Below, piece after piece: positions 34,167 to 44,384 of a DNA stretch of 64,000 nucleotides. The notes under the pieces were generated by a model. It was not told where the DNA came from and did no database searches. It worked only from the letters and a program-made list of their open reading frames with translations. A program made the position numbers and the translations under genes. Positions within the stretch are counted from its first letter, which is position 1. The number at the start of each line of letters is the position of its first letter. Source of the stretch: Morchella semilibera. Taxonomy: Eukaryota; Ascomycota; Pezizomycetes; Pezizales; Morchellaceae. Location of the stretch: the NCBI GenBank assembly GCA_009192285.1, contig CM018606.1, forward strand, positions 248,001-312,000, read 5' to 3'.

Positions 34167-34981
34167 CTACATCTCTAAGTTATCTTTTTCTAATGATACA
34201 TACTGCTCAGGGCGGTTGTAATTCAACACCACGTCTCACAGATTTCCTCCCCCCTAACTAGCACGCACTAGCAGGTTTTTGCGCTTGCTAACAATAGGAT
34301 AATCTCTCAACGTAACGCCCGTCACCTCGGGGGGTCAGAATTTCCACCATCTTGGGATAATAGAACTTATGCTATTTTATGAAATTATAATGCATATTGA
34401 CTTGTGCCGCGGGTCGTTTGTGATGAATGTTCTTTGTATATATGCATTCCGCCCACCTCCAGGCTCGAGGCGATCCACTCATCCCAGTATCACCCTAAAA
34501 TTGCTCAGGACAGCAATACACCCTCCACATCCAACAAGGTGTGGGAATATGTTACCAGTTTGGGCCTAGACCTGGAACTAGTCAACCGACTCTTATCATT
34601 AAGCTGTTCCGGCCAATCAAGCTTTTTATATTTGGCAGTAGCACGCCCCAGCATGACCGGATACTGCCCACCCGGCCGGGGCAATATAAATTGAGACTGC
34701 CCGCCAAATGAGACGGCACGATACACCGTTAGGGTACCATACGCATACGTAGGACCTTAGGGCTTAACCTACTGATCCAGACTCTTGAGCAGTCATCTGT
34801 CCGCACTTTGAGTCTACCTATCCAGACTCTCTCTGTCATTCCCTTCATCCCTAGGTTCATCAAGTCAGCCGTACCATTCTCATCGATTTTGACAATCAAA
34901 CTCCTCCCCCTTACTCAGAATCCAAACCGAGCAAGGTATTTATCCCCTCTGCCTGCAAAGATTATCTCTAATATCTGTAGT
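34167..34981. other. intergenic and leader
   Basis: No supported gene. The last 170 bp are C/T-rich and probably the 5' leader of the next gene; the frame is open through it but the leader-like composition favours the downstream ATG. Confidence 0.4.
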
Positions 34982-35296
34982 ATGAGTGTCGAACCCACTC
35001 CCACCGCTTCCCAGGTACTCTCGGCCGACCTCGCCTCAATCCAAGCTGAGCTTCGCATCATTCTGCAGAAACACGATATGTTTCAGTCACTCCTCGTGAA
35101 GGCGCACTCAACTCACAACATGGAAAGCCGTTTGCCGTTAGCTGTCATTGAACGCGCGTTTAAGTTAATGGATGCTATCAAGATACAGATGGAAATGTGC
35201 GTCAGGGACGTGGAGGAGAAAGAACGGAGGTTGAAAGTCCTCTCCACCGGGTTGGCTGAGGCGAAGCAGGAGGGTAAGCGTGGCGGGGAGGCGTAA
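34982..35296 (+). CDS. small coiled-coil hypothetical protein
   Basis: Frame of 104 residues from MSVEPTPTASQV; the same frame is open upstream to 34808 but that part is hydrophobic and C/T-rich like a leader. The protein is two long helices (ADLASIQAELRIILQKH and KIQMEMCVRDVEEKERRL) joined by a segment with NMESRLPLAVIERAFKL. The charge pattern suggests a coiled coil. Ends in a Lys/Gly-rich tail. No recognised family. Confidence 0.62.
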   Translation: MSVEPTPTASQVLSADLASIQAELRIILQKHDMFQSLLVKAHSTHNMESRLPLAVIERAFKLMDAIKIQMEMCVRDVEEKERRLKVLSTGLAEAKQEGKRGGEA

Positions 35297-36091
35297 ACGG
35301 AAAATATCATGTTCATATAATCTTTGAAACACTCTCAGGGCTCACAAAGACGATCAGTATCATCTTTGTCAGGGAAATAAATTTCAAAGGTCTGTTCCTG
35401 TATAACTGTAACGAAGGAGAGTGAAGTGGTTTGGCATCCTAGCGTTGCTTTTTCTTTCCGTTTGCGAGTGTATAAATGTAGAATTCCGTCTCTTGCCATC
35501 CTACTTCCTTCGGCAACGAGCAGCCATTGAGCTTGCCGCCGGTGATCGCTTTGGATTATCCTGCTTCCCATACATTTTACGAAACCTTTCCCATGCTATT
35601 TTAGCGCTCTAAGCCTGTATTCCCCCTCCACACCCCCCCCCCCCCCCCCGGGCCCCATATTTTATAAGCTCTTGTCGGCGTAGCCATAGAACTTTGGCAA
35701 CGCTCATAGAGTAGTTATTCCGCGGCTTATAGCATCGGGATATTTTCTAATATTGCAAGAGATAAACTCATCCCCCAAAGCACGTGTTGTAGAACTCTTT
35801 TTCGTCATTGTTCGTCCTAGTCCTGATTCTATGGGCTGGAACGCGCGCGGTGACCGGCTCGAATCGTTAATCCAGGAGCCATATATCCATTGCTAAGCCT
35901 GGGTAACCCCGTTGCTCCATCATCCATTTCACAGTCACCCCTTCCCCCAATCACCCAACAAACTCGACACCACAGTCAAGCATTCCCCTCTTTATCAAAG
36001 CTCAACACCACTTGTACCAACATTTCCAATAGTTAGGAAGTGTGTCCACCTTGCCTCGTTCTACCAATAGCCATCACTAACGTGCTGCAGC
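35297..36091. other. intergenic with C17 run
   Basis: A run of 17 C lies at 35633-35649 and is followed by GGGCCCC. No supported gene. The final 150 bp are C/A-rich leader of the next gene. Confidence 0.45.
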
Positions 36092-36340
36092 ATGAGCGAT
36101 ATTTCCATTCCTCGCACCACTAGGCCCCTACCCGAGCTCGTCATGCGCCTCCAGACCGAAATTCGACAGCTTATGGAGTGCTATTACGACGCCCAGGTGA
36201 GGCTCGTCTTAGCTGCGGCTGGCGGGTTGGATCCGGATACCGTCGCCCTTTACCAGCGCCGCCTAGCACAGTACCTTCAGCTTGCGAGACAGGCGAACGA
36301 GATATTGAGGACCCTGATGAGGTGGGACCTAGTAGGCTAA
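36092..36340 (+). CDS. small helical hypothetical protein
   Basis: Frame of 82 residues starting MSDISIPRTTRPLPELV after GCAGCATG. Two amphipathic helices (MRLQTEIRQLMECYYDAQ and YQRRLAQYLQLARQANEIL) flank an Ala/Gly turn. Third codon positions are GC-rich in the helices, supporting translation. No signal peptide or membrane segment. Unknown function; size and helix content match the other small genes of the region. Confidence 0.6.
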   Translation: MSDISIPRTTRPLPELVMRLQTEIRQLMECYYDAQVRLVLAAAGGLDPDTVALYQRRLAQYLQLARQANEILRTLMRWDLVG

Positions 36341-38143
36341 ACCTCAGGCAGCCTACGAGAATTAGTTTGGGTACAGTGCTTAGGCCAGGACGTATTGCAG
36401 TTTCTCACCCTGCCTGGGCCATGCTGCTCAACGATGCCGATCAATGAAAGTTTCTTCACGCCACCAGTGTTCCCGAATCAAGTGGTCACCGTGTGATTTT
36501 TCTCTTCCATGATAGTGACCTAAACTATGGCCAGTGATACGTATGCAGCGTGTTATCCCAGCTCTCCCGGACTGGTGGCCGTTGCCTAGAGAGCGGGGAA
36601 GCATAGAGGCGTATTAATAGTCCTCATGTACCGGCCGGCGGCAAGGCAGGTCTCTGGATGCTTTCATTGATCTCCTGACCCGAAATCGATATCTCTCCAG
36701 TTCTTTAAACTCTTGCTGAAATAATCCTCTCTACCACCTGCACCAACGCGCCCTTCAACCCCAGCTGTTGCCTCCGCCTACTCTCGTGCTGTTGCCGGTG
36801 CTAGTATAAGAAACCTTTTTAAGATATCTGCCCTATGTTATATATATAAATGCTATTAGCTAAGTAGCAGGATGGTGATCTCAACGAGTTCGTGCGGATC
36901 TACAGGAAGGTAGCGTTATGATTGAATATAATTAGGTGTATGCATACCGAATCGATCCCTTATTCATTAAAACCCCGTCGCCCCATGGCGAGCATAGTCT
37001 TAGCCGCTTTTTTGAGAACCTGATACCTCCCTGCCGCTTCCCCCTCGGCCGGTTGCCTGCCCTGCCACTTCAAGGACATGTTGCCTTCATTAGTGGAGGA
37101 TCTATTACATCAGTGTCATATCGACTGCCTAGTAACCGATTTTGTCATTAACATCTTTGCTCCTATAATCGACGGTAGCATCACCTTTGGATTTGGTAAT
37201 AGCTCTCTACCTTCTCTTGCTTGCGTAAAGGCCTCAATAGGCTATCTACTACCATTCTTTAGCATTGCAGTTTCGTGGCACGTTAACAAACCACAACCGG
37301 TTTCTACCACTGGAAACCTTACCTGGGGTGGGGTCCATCGTGCCCCATCTTTTCTTCCCTGCCGTACTAGAAACGCGTGCACGTAACCGCTCGGTTCACG
37401 TACCCTTCCAAAACTTGCTGTGGACCCTAACCAGCGATGAAATTCGATCGTAACCTGTCCCCTCAGCCTCCGATCGATGTGTTGAGTTCGAGTATATTTG
37501 TATTCAAGTCGAGTTTTGAGCGGGGTGAAGAGGACAGGTGATGTGTCCATGAATTCGGAGCTAGAGGTCGGGTGACGTTAGTGTAGGCTAACACGCTAAG
37601 GAAGCATGACCGACACTACCCGGCTTTCTAAACATTCAAAGGTGTGACCTCCTATAACCTACCACATTCAGTCGCGTTCAACCCCCCCCCCCCCCCTTTT
37701 CTCTCTCTAGCACCCTTACCTGTATTTGTGTTTTATAGCGAGCTGACGAGTATATTCTTTCTCGAGATCCCCTCGCTCCCACTAGATTGTCGGCGCCGAG
37801 ATCCAACTCGACAATAACCTGTCAACTGTTTAGATGACCTGGATTCCCCGCTGATTGACATCGTACTGGCTAGCTAAAGTATTTAACATCTAGTTCACGT
37901 TCTTTTCGGGATGCAATTCTCATCACCAACAGTTCATTCATACTCAGTCTACCAAGCAATCCTATAATGAAATCTATTCTAATTTATGTTACCAAATAAT
38001 CAAAATTGCGCCGTCTATCCCAGATTTTTGCCGCTCCTCTCACTAAACCACCCCGCCCAAAAAGAAGCCCGAAACCACCTATCGCTAGATACTGATCACC
38101 AACCCGTCATTCAACCTGGCCGTCGCAGAGCATCAGCCTGCCC
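36341..38143. other. intergenic
   Basis: No supported gene. A C15 run lies at 37682-37696. Frames at 37078-37386 (plus) and 37242-37550 (minus) overlap and neither has supporting features. Confidence 0.45.
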
Positions 38144-39367
38144 CTAATCCTCACTTATATCCTCCGGCCAACCGCATTTCGCACCCCACAAGACCTCAAC
38201 CGATGAACATTGTTTACGATATGCCAAATTCTCGCTACTCTCCGAGAACTCCGGAAATCCTGCGAAAGCATGGTACTGCAGCGCCTCCCGTGCGGTCCAT
38301 CGTTGGGCCGGATCGACGGTCAGGCACCGTCGAATGAAAGTCTCTACTACTTGATATCAGCACGAGGAAAACGCTAAACTCCGAGAAAAACGAATCTAAA
38401 ACCTACCGGTTTCTGAGCAGGCCAGTTGTAGATATCCATGGCAATTGTCAACGTACTCCTCTGAGTCGGAGTCCTCAGCGAAAGGGAGCTGTCCCATGAT
38501 GAGCAATGACGCGCAGACGCCAACGGACCACATGTCTCTATATTCTTGTCAGTCACTACCCCAGTTACCAACGTCAGATGCGGCAATAACCTACACGCCA
38601 AAACCATATCCGCCATCTGAGAAAATCTCTGGGGCCTGGTAGCCTAATGTTCCCACCCTTCCGGTCAATTTCTCCCCCTTACTTACGGTAGTCGCCAGTC
38701 CAAAGTCGCACAGCAATATTCTCTTAGGTTCGTCCTCCTCATCATTTATGCCGAGCATCTCTTCGATCAGAATGTTGCCGAGTTTGATATCTATACCTTG
38801 CGGTCAGATTACCCGCCCCCCGAAAGGTAGAGAGGAAGACTTACCTCGATGCACGATATTTTTATCGTGACAGATGGCCACTGCTTGGAGAAGCTGGTGT
38901 ATTATCCTCATCATTCCAGCTTCCTTGATATACCCATGATCTTTCCTCCACATACTCATATCACCGTAGACAGCCAGGTCCATGACAACATGCACTAATG
39001 CCAAATGTCGTCAGCTAGTATTAAACAATCATGGAAAGGCGATACTTACGAATGTCCTCGACATAAAATATATCGATTATCTTGACGAAATTACCCTCCA
39101 CACTCCTCAGTCCGGCCATGATTTCGAGCTCCCGATAAACCTCCACCACAAGTCAGCGAAAGCAAATAGAGACTGAAGGAATCTCATAGTTACCGCTTTT
39201 TCCTCTGTTTCAAGAGTCTCTTTGCTGTATATCTTTACAGCAAGTAAAAGTCCGGTTTGGATATGTTCGCATTCGTGCACGGCACCAAACCCGCCTACCC
39301 CAAGACACTCCCCAACCCTATAAGGACATGGGACAAGCGAATCTTCTTCATTAGCTTTGGGGTCCAT
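38144..39367 (-). CDS. Ser/Thr protein kinase, paralogue 5, six exons
   Basis: Predicted kinase of 314 residues. Exons are 39367-39194, 39140-39050, 38994-38845, 38790-38595, 38537-38407 and 38346-38144; introns are 53-60 nt and all GT..AG. Motifs are LGVGGFGAV, K45 in LLAVKI, the helix-C Glu in VYRELEIM, HVVMDLAVYGD at the hinge, VHRDIKLGNIL, LCDFGLA and YQAPEI, then VDMWSVGVCASLL and FIRRCLTVDPAQRWTAREAL. The catalytic residues are intact. Exon 1 (58 codons) and exon 2 (91 nt) have exactly the lengths seen in kinase 2. It lies 25 kb from the other four, in the same orientation, and has the same five intron positions as kinases 1 and 4. Much of the 3' half is only visible after splicing. Confidence 0.87.
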
Positions 39368-41548
39368 CCTTGTATGGCGGAAATGATCGATATGCAAGAA
39401 TTCGAACAACAATAAAGTCTAGTGAGAGTAGGCAAAAGTAGCGCGGCAAAAGATGAGACAGAAAATGTGACGCTAATGGAATATAATCTTAGAGCTAGTA
39501 GTGGGATGCCTAGTCTAGCTAGATCTCGGGGGCTTCCATGGAAACTTATACCTGGATACTATTTTTCAAGCATACCCCACCAGAAGCTGTCAGCGCCGGA
39601 GAGGGGGGTGTTGGAATCAAGATGCACTCACATTTCTTAGCCTGTTTTCAAGAGGAGGATCTTGACTCGTGAGTTACTTGAATAGCGGGGACTTGGTAGC
39701 GGAGACTTGAAGGTACTCAAAGCAGACTTGAAATTTGATGCATTCCACCCAGGAGCTGAGAAATGCCTAGGGTTCTTCAGGTGCTGGTAGCAGATTTCAA
39801 TATTCAACACATGCAGGATCGCTCCCCGGCGCTACTAACAACGAAGTAACTCATCTGTACCCCTTAGAAGTCGATACCTTTAAAAATTCTAGGTGCTACA
39901 CACCGACTTCCTTTTACCCACTTCCAGATAACAAACCCCACCCCCGCCCCTAAACATCATTAGTGAGACTTAGGCCATACATACAATTAACACCCGATAA
40001 AACCGGCTTCTAACCCTACTATTCGTTCGCTATCGAGTTTGGCTAACGAAACTCCCTAACTCGTCAGTCTAGAACATTACGCTTGAAAGTCTTACTTGAT
40101 ACCCTCAATACAAACTGATTTCCTAAACCGAGATTACGGCCCAACAAATCTTCCATTCTTTACGAGGGTGCAAACACCAACGTTCTAAGTTTCACATGTC
40201 CTACCACCCCCTCCATAACTGGCATACAAGATCTTATTACAACGTACATCATTGTGCCGCAAGCCGCCCCAAATTATTAGCCAATATTTGAGCCATGTGG
40301 AGTGACTTTGGCGGTATACGCCCGCCTCTCTTTAGTTCTATAGGACCTTGGTTCCCCTCAATTTTGTCATCCCAACTATAAAGGCTACATGGCTATGCTT
40401 GAGTTTCACGTATTCTAGAGCTATCGTAACTCACAATAGCTGTAGCTAGGTGGGAAGGCCCTTTCGTAGAATATTTATCCATTCTAGGGGCTAACACGAA
40501 GTAAAATGCGTTACTTGAGCATCAGCACCGACAGCCACCACTAGCGGGTAGTGATACCCCTCTGCAGCTTGATATTTTGTAGATCACCTAGAATGGAATC
40601 CACATTGCACTAGTAACTGATCAGCAGTTACTACTATGGCGATAATAGAATTATTTCGACTTTTGACAGACTTTTAAAACTAACCTTCCAAGTGCAGAGC
40701 ACCCTAAGGTAGAAACATGAACTCAATACAGACGTACCCACACCCCAGTATTTTGTAATAAATCAATATACGTAACGTAAAAAGACAACTAGTATCTATC
40801 CAGACAGCAGCTGTCAAATGTGAGAAAGGAAAAATTTAAATATGACTAACTTTGACTTCTCCTCTCATCTAATCCCACTTATCAGACTTGGCGGACAAAC
40901 TACTGAGACGCGAACAAACATGTACTCGAGTCTTACGGGGAGCGTTTCATGCTTTAATATTTTGTATACATTAGCCATCAAAACACCCCCTCTTTCTACG
41001 TGCTCGGAGCAGCCTACAGCCCAACACAGCAGAGCGGCATATACTAATAGATATCTTACCCTCCATTCTTTCCCCGCTCATACGTAAATTCTCTGACGTT
41101 TTTTTCGCCGAGAGCAGGGTGTATCAACTTTCATTCCACTCTTATCCTTATCGAGGAATTGTAGCAGCATTTTTTATACACAGAGTTCGAAATACTGCCT
41201 AGTAATTGTGCCACCCTTTCACTCGTCGCTCCACTAGCTTCGCGTTGTATTTCCCAAACAGATCTAGCTCAGATACAATCGTCGAAAGCTCCCAAGTGGC
41301 CAAAGCTAACCGTAGTATCTTTCAGCCTTAAACCCCTCGTCGGAGTTATTGTACGGGGCCGGGAGAATATATCCTCGGTGTCATTGCTGTGCCAATAACC
41401 AGCAGCCAAACATGTTATTCCATGGAGAAATGTCCAGATTTACGCCAAGCCAAAAGCTGGTATATAAGGCTTGCCAAATCCCTCTATGGTAGTACAATAA
41501 TTATAAGAAAAAAAGGTCAATTGATCGAGGCATCCCTCCCCCATACTC
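39368..41548. other. intergenic
   Basis: No supported gene and no clear repeat; short scattered open frames only. Confidence 0.45.
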
Positions 41549-41866
41549 ATGTTTCACACTCCTCCGAAAATGGACTGTCCACCCACACCATCGGTCAAGC
41601 AGACACCGCTCGCACCAGATGGCGAACCACCACCACCACAGCCCACAAACACTGCCCACAACAACGAACTAGTTCATCGCACGCGAGCGGAAGGCCAGAA
41701 GGAACAAGATAACCGCCCAGCCAGAAAGCCGCGCAAATCCCCCTGTGCGGACGCTCACCTAGACCCTGCGCTCAGAGAGACCGTGGGTAGCGTTGTCCAA
41801 GTACGGCACCTATTTAAGTTTGATATGGACGACAGGCAACCTGTCTACTTTTGTCCCATTCTCTAA
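41549..41866 (+). CDS. hypothetical Pro/Lys-rich small protein
   Basis: Frame of 105 residues: a Pro-rich N-terminal half (PPTPSVKQTPLAPDGEPPPP), a basic patch RPARKPRKSP, then DPALRETVGSVVQVRHLFKF and an aromatic C-terminus. The alternative frame (41389-41712) is His/Thr-rich and looks non-coding. The basic patch could be a nuclear localisation signal. Weakly supported; no family recognised. Confidence 0.4.
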   Translation: MFHTPPKMDCPPTPSVKQTPLAPDGEPPPPQPTNTAHNNELVHRTRAEGQKEQDNRPARKPRKSPCADAHLDPALRETVGSVVQVRHLFKFDMDDRQPVYFCPIL

Positions 41867-42056
41867 AGAATTACGAGGAGGGGGGTGCTGTTGGTAGTGT
41901 TTCTGGTTGCAATTATATGTACTTTATAACTGAGCTGTATATAGAAAGAAAGACGCAGCCCAATATCTTTACATAGGTACGCCCCCCAATATTGTACAAC
42001 CGGTCGTGTTAAACACAAACCCATATTGTCAAGTTTCTTCTATGCCTTAACAATTT

Positions 42057-42173
42057 TTTTCCTCCAGTTTGAGTAACCCTGCCTTCGGAGAGTGGAAGGT
42101 AAGGTTTTGCCATAGCCTACGGGCTGCATGCATGTATGAAGTATCAATCAATCAATGAATTTTCCTCCAGTTT
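42057..42173 (+). mobile_element. short retroposon with 14-bp target duplication
   Basis: TTTTCCTCCAGTTT occurs at 42057-42070 and again at 42160-42173. Between them is an 89-bp insert ending TATGAAGTATCAATCAATCA, a simple-repeat tail. Related sequence (GGGCTGCATGCAT with a similar tail) occurs at 56191-56235 on minus and, partly, at 13890-13915. The pattern is that of a SINE or a 5'-truncated retroposon. Confidence 0.7.
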
Positions 42174-42479
42174 AAAACTAACCCTAACCCTTCCCTAATA
42201 ACTGTTTCTCCCCGTAGTCGCCTAAAAGGCGGTCTTAGAGCCTTTTAGCCACCGCCCGTAGAAAATTCCAAATGGAAAGTCCCAAGAAATCAGATGCCAT
42301 TACTCAGGGAACAGCAGGACCACCGCGTACCGGCGGACAGAATATCAGTATCTATGGGCCTTGCCTCGATTCAATTCACGGGGGATTTTGAGGTGTGTGC
42401 TTAGTCACCTACCCTGTCCAATCATCATCGTAACAATGGTAACAGAATTCAAAGGGAGGTCTTCAAACTTGCAATATTG

Positions 42480-42980
42480 CCAACAGTCGCGTCCTACTAC
42501 AGTCGATTGCAGTCGACTGTGCCAAGCCAGGGAATCCAAAATTACCTTGAAGGACTACTGGACTGCAGTCGACTGTGGTCCTACAGAAAGTCCAGTCCAT
42601 CCACTTTTTGGACGGACTGGTAGACTGTGGACTGAATACTGCCTAAAGGGGTTTGGTGAAACTGTCATGATGTGCATAAATACTTAATAACAGAGCTCGT
42701 CTTAGGGCACATGCCTAAGAACCCCACTGTAGTCTGATAATGCAGTCAATAGCCCTGGCCACAGTTGGGCTGTGGTAGGATAGCGGTCCCCTAGGCTCTC
42801 AGGATCAGTCGCGTCCGGTTCAGGACCGGACCATTGAGCGTACTGCCCGGGCGGACTGAAGTTCAAAGGACTACGGACTGCATATCGCTTAAAGGAGTTT
42901 AGTGGCATTGTTCACCTGGACAACGTCTATGCCGGACATGATACGGACTACGAGTAACAGTCCATGCAGTCGGGGTTTAA
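42480..42980. repeat. CAGTCC/GGACTG-rich degenerate repeat region
   Basis: GGACTG, CAGTCC and CAGTCGACTG words recur throughout. Inverted copies lie at 42491-42512 and 42563-42588, a hairpin CCAGTCCATCC/GGACGGACTGG at about 42592-42620, and two direct copies of an ACTG...CTTAAAGGAGTTTAGTG block about 255 bp apart (near 42617 and 42872). Confidence 0.6.
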
Positions 42981-44048
42981 ACATGGACCCAACTGCCTAT
43001 CTCGGTAACGTGACCTGGGGACTTTTCAGATACCTAAGACTTTAATGCATGCATTATGGAGCCTTGGCATGCATGGTATGAGGAATACTCGCAAAGGATA
43101 ATTCTAGGGATTGGTATTCTAAGTATCAAACGGCGTATTGTTAAGCACGGAATTCAAAAAAAACGATATGTGATATGCATAGCTATCCGATAGATGGCGA
43201 GTCAGAATTGCAATTCGAGACTTAAACCTTTTATGGCAACGTGATAAATCAAACGCCCAGAACGTCCGAATCGTAGTTTTTGGCATTCGTGACAGTATAT
43301 GACGGTATTTGAGTCCTGTGCGCTGTTTATATCATGATTACTAGAAAGGGTTTAGGTGTCTCGTTGCAATTTAGACTGACCGCCTATCGGATACATACAG
43401 CTTTTCTCTCTCTATGGGTGTTACGAACCCTTGACCCGCCAGATATGCAGGTCATAAAATGTTATTGAGGCACTATGTACGTTTACGTCATTTTAAATAA
43501 AACCTAATCGGATACTTGCAGCTATATGTAGAGTAACATACCTCAATAGAGTCTTTTAGCCAAGAAATGAGAAGTCCCAAGACCACTCTGCATATGATAT
43601 GTCACTTCAGTAGCTGTCGTCGTACCAACCTGCTGCAACATCCAACGATAGCACCCAGAACTACATACCTAACCGACCCTCACAGGCAGACACTATCACA
43701 GCTATACCTTCCCTATGTACCTCAAAATCCAAGACTCATTTTTTCACTTGCCAGGCAAAGGGGCAGACTATTAGGATGCGGAGAACCAGCGTGGTCTTTA
43801 TGGGGATTCAATGGCGAACCCAAACATACTTATTAAGAGATTCGCGTGGTTGATCTATTATATTATCATCACCGGAAGACAGGATGAGAAAACAAACAGC
43901 AATTACCATTTCCAAACACATCTACAGCAGTACTAAACATAAACCGAAGAGCAAAAAGAATAAAAAAGAACAAAAAGTATCTCGCGCTCCCTCTGTACCG
44001 CCCTCGATCCCAAAGCACATGAAAAGCCTGCACTCCCAATATCAGCAT

Positions 44049-44384
44049 CTACCTCTCACCCTGCTCATACTGAGTTCTACAAGCCTCCTGTAGCATCCGG
44101 ACTTCCTGCTCCCTCCTCTCTCTCATCATCTCCTCCGCACCCCTCTCTCTCTCCATCTCCATAATCATCTCCTCCCTTTCTTCCAGTCTCCGCCATTCCC
44201 TTTCCGCATCCTGCAGACAGTAAAGTTTTTCCAGCGACACACGCTCCTCCGGTGTTAGCGGGCCGTTCTGGTCAATCTGTGCGCAAATTTCTTCGATGCC
44301 GGCAAAGCTCTGCTGGGCCCAGTAGAGGTGGAGGTAGGCATTATTACGTTCGGTAGTACGCTCGCTTAGTGTAGGGTACGACAT
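44049..44384 (-). CDS. small coiled-coil hypothetical protein
   Basis: Frame of 111 residues starting MSYPTLSERTTERNN. The first half is mixed helix (YLHLYWAQQSFAGIEEI); the second half is a near-continuous Glu/Arg-rich coiled coil (REEMIMEMERERGAEEM...REQEVRML). The start context AACAATG is good. A strand-antiparallel open frame (43884-44093) is a shadow. Unknown family. Confidence 0.6.
   Translation of the reverse strand: MSYPTLSERTTERNNAYLHLYWAQQSFAGIEEICAQIDQNGPLTPEERVSLEKLYCLQDAEREWRRLEEREEMIMEMERERGAEEMMRERREQEVRMLQEACRTQYEQGER

Larger units (their letters stand above)
41867..44048. other. intergenic, repeat-bearing
   Basis: Apart from the short retroposon and the CAGTCC-rich region listed separately, a motif resembling CCTATCGGATACATACAGCT recurs at 43382 and 43506. 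No supported gene. Confidence 0.4.

Noticed and set aside
37078-37386. Possible Ulp1-like protease fragment
   Set aside because: A faint resemblance over a few residues only; no catalytic His/Asp/Cys pattern.
42175-42200. Telomere-like AACCCTAACCC
   Set aside because: Only two units; similar short pieces at 28311 and 48889 show it is chance.
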